NCBI GenBank assembly: GCA_001897445.1
Contig: MKSX01000021.1
Location: 1 to 64,000 of the forward strand
Source of the DNA: Alphaproteobacteria bacterium 33-17
Lineage (GTDB): Bacteria > Pseudomonadota > Alphaproteobacteria > Rickettsiales > 33-17
Length of the DNA: 64,000 nucleotides
Reading direction: 5' to 3'
A model generated the notes under the pieces. It saw only the letters and a program-made list of their open reading frames with translations, did no database searches and was not told the DNA's origin. The translations under genes were made by a program, and so were the position numbers. Shown here piece by piece: positions 63,304 through 64,000 of this stretch; the stretch's first letter is position 1, and each line of letters starts with the position of its first letter.

Positions 63304-64000
63304 TTGATACCCAGCTTATCTAAAAATCCTTTATCTTCGGTACTATTCGGCAAATCTGATACAAAAAGTTTTTCGCCAAAGAATATAGAATTAGCCCCAG
63401 CAAAAAAGCAAAGTGCCTGCATTTCCTGGCTCATCTGACCTCTGCCTGCTGTAAGCCTTACCCTTGCTTTAGGCATGATAATTCTGGCTATGGCGATGAT
63501 TTTTATAAACTCAAAACTATCAATATCCTCAGCATTTTCAAGGGGAGTGCCTTTAATTTTGACCAGCCTATTAATGGTTACGCTCTCAGGATATGGGTTA
63601 AGATTAGCCAAGGTTTCCAGCAAATTTAGCCTGTCTTCGGCACTTTCCCCCATGCCAAAAATACCCCCGCAGCACACTTTCATGCCTGCTTTTTGAACAT
63701 TTTCAATAGTTTCTAGCCTCTCATCATAGGTGCGGGTGGTGGTAATATTCTCATAAAAGTCCCATGAGGTATCAAGGTTATGGTTATAAAAATCAAGCCC
63801 AGCATCCTTAAGTTTTAAGGCTTGTGGCTTAGTTATCATCCCTAATGTCATGCAGGTTTCTAGCCCAAGTGCCTTGACTTCCCTGACGATTGTAGTCACA
63901 AGTTCAATATCTTTGTTATGAAGATTTCGCCATGCTGCCCCCATACAAAATCTCTGGGCGCCGTTATCCTTAGCGGCTTTTGCCCTTTTTACCACCTCTG
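63288..64000 (-). CDS. bioB: Biotin synthase BioB, 5' part outside window
   Basis: The visible C-terminal 236 residues match biotin synthase, which inserts sulfur into dethiobiotin. They include RFCMGAAWRN, CMTLGMI, DFYNHNLDTSWDFYENI, TTRTYDERLETI, GIFGMGESAEDR and RLTAGRGQM, with the cysteines and arginine that bind the [2Fe-2S] cluster in this family (Cys in RFCMG, CMT and VCCGG; Arg in RLTAGR). The radical-SAM CxxxCxxC segment lies beyond the edge. The reading frame runs open through 64000. On the lines I counted this gene is about 40% G+C, higher than its surroundings. Confidence 0.95.
   Translation of the reverse strand, partial: EVVKRAKAAKDNGAQRFCMGAAWRNLHNKDIELVTTIVREVKALGLETCMTLGMITKPQALKLKDAGLDFYNHNLDTSWDFYENITTTRTYDERLETIENVQKAGMKVCCGGIFGMGESAEDRLNLLETLANLNPYPESVTINRLVKIKGTPLENAEDIDSFEFIKIIAIARIIMPKARVRLTAGRGQMSQEMQALCFFAGANSIFFGEKLFVSDLPNSTEDKGFLDKLGIKWKAA

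Overview
The window is an AT-rich (about 30% G+C on lines I counted), densely coded bacterial chromosome segment. Gene content and order are alphaproteobacterial: divK-pleD, zapA followed by a putative 6S RNA, the tolQRAB order, and a Rickettsia-type NADP isocitrate dehydrogenase with an extra C-terminal domain. A conserved protein that I recall from Rickettsia (DUF2748-like) and at least eight ankyrin or ankyrin-like genes point to a host-associated member of Rickettsiales or a near relative. Flagellar and chemotaxis genes, photolyase and biotin genes make it less reduced than Rickettsia itself, for example a Midichloria-like lineage. The species cannot be settled from the sequence alone.

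Layout. 1-2130: the 5' part of a large ankyrin gene. 2249-4545: gamma-carbonic-anhydrase-like protein, two very small genes, mgtE and tRNA-Leu, all on the minus strand. 4664-7208: lipB, an iron-sulfur photolyase/cryptochrome and an OsmC protein. 7331-12352: a 1673-residue repeat protein ending in a hydrophobic Gly/Ala-rich segment. 12380-20268: tmk, then fur-miaB-ybeY-rsfS-rlmH-phoU-gpmI-lepB-rnc. 20347-22256: three genes of unknown or ankyrin type. 22259-25317: an unknown gene, 6S RNA, zapA, a coiled-coil gene and a SulP transporter. 25403-31161: yciB, a PAP2 phosphatase, an EEP-fold protein, the DUF2748-like protein and an ankyrin protein with a possible cysteine-hydrolase domain. 31211-32113: leucine-rich repeats joined to a histone H1-like tail. 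32415-37661: fliF-fliG-fliH-divK-pleD. 37689-40833: two unknown genes, one with a Ulp1/YopJ-like His...Asn...Gln-x-Cys pattern. 40888-45979: tolQRAB, trmB and an M23 lipoprotein. 46185-52460: a nonsense-split ankyrin gene, a patatin lipoprotein, an unknown repeat protein, icd and a HAD-like protein. 52581-54736: TerC, CheY and CheZ. 54791-61950: truB-rpsO, rpoZ, infB and birA, with two ankyrin genes between them. 62059-64000: bioA and a truncated bioB.

Two layers are interleaved. Housekeeping operons for translation, tRNA/rRNA modification, envelope integrity, motility/cell cycle and biotin are short, tightly packed and often overlap by 1-16 bases. Between them sit single genes for lineage-specific proteins (ankyrin, LRR-H1, cysteine-hydrolase-like, giant repeat protein), often bounded by strong hairpin terminators. 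These are the best candidates for host-interaction proteins, but no secretion system is visible here and that role is inference. The most unusual observations are the LRR-H1 fusion with a perfect 69-bp internal direct repeat, the two candidate cysteine hydrolases, the divK-pleD pair joined to a flagellar operon, a 35-bp dispersed repeat, and an ankyrin gene split by one in-frame stop codon.
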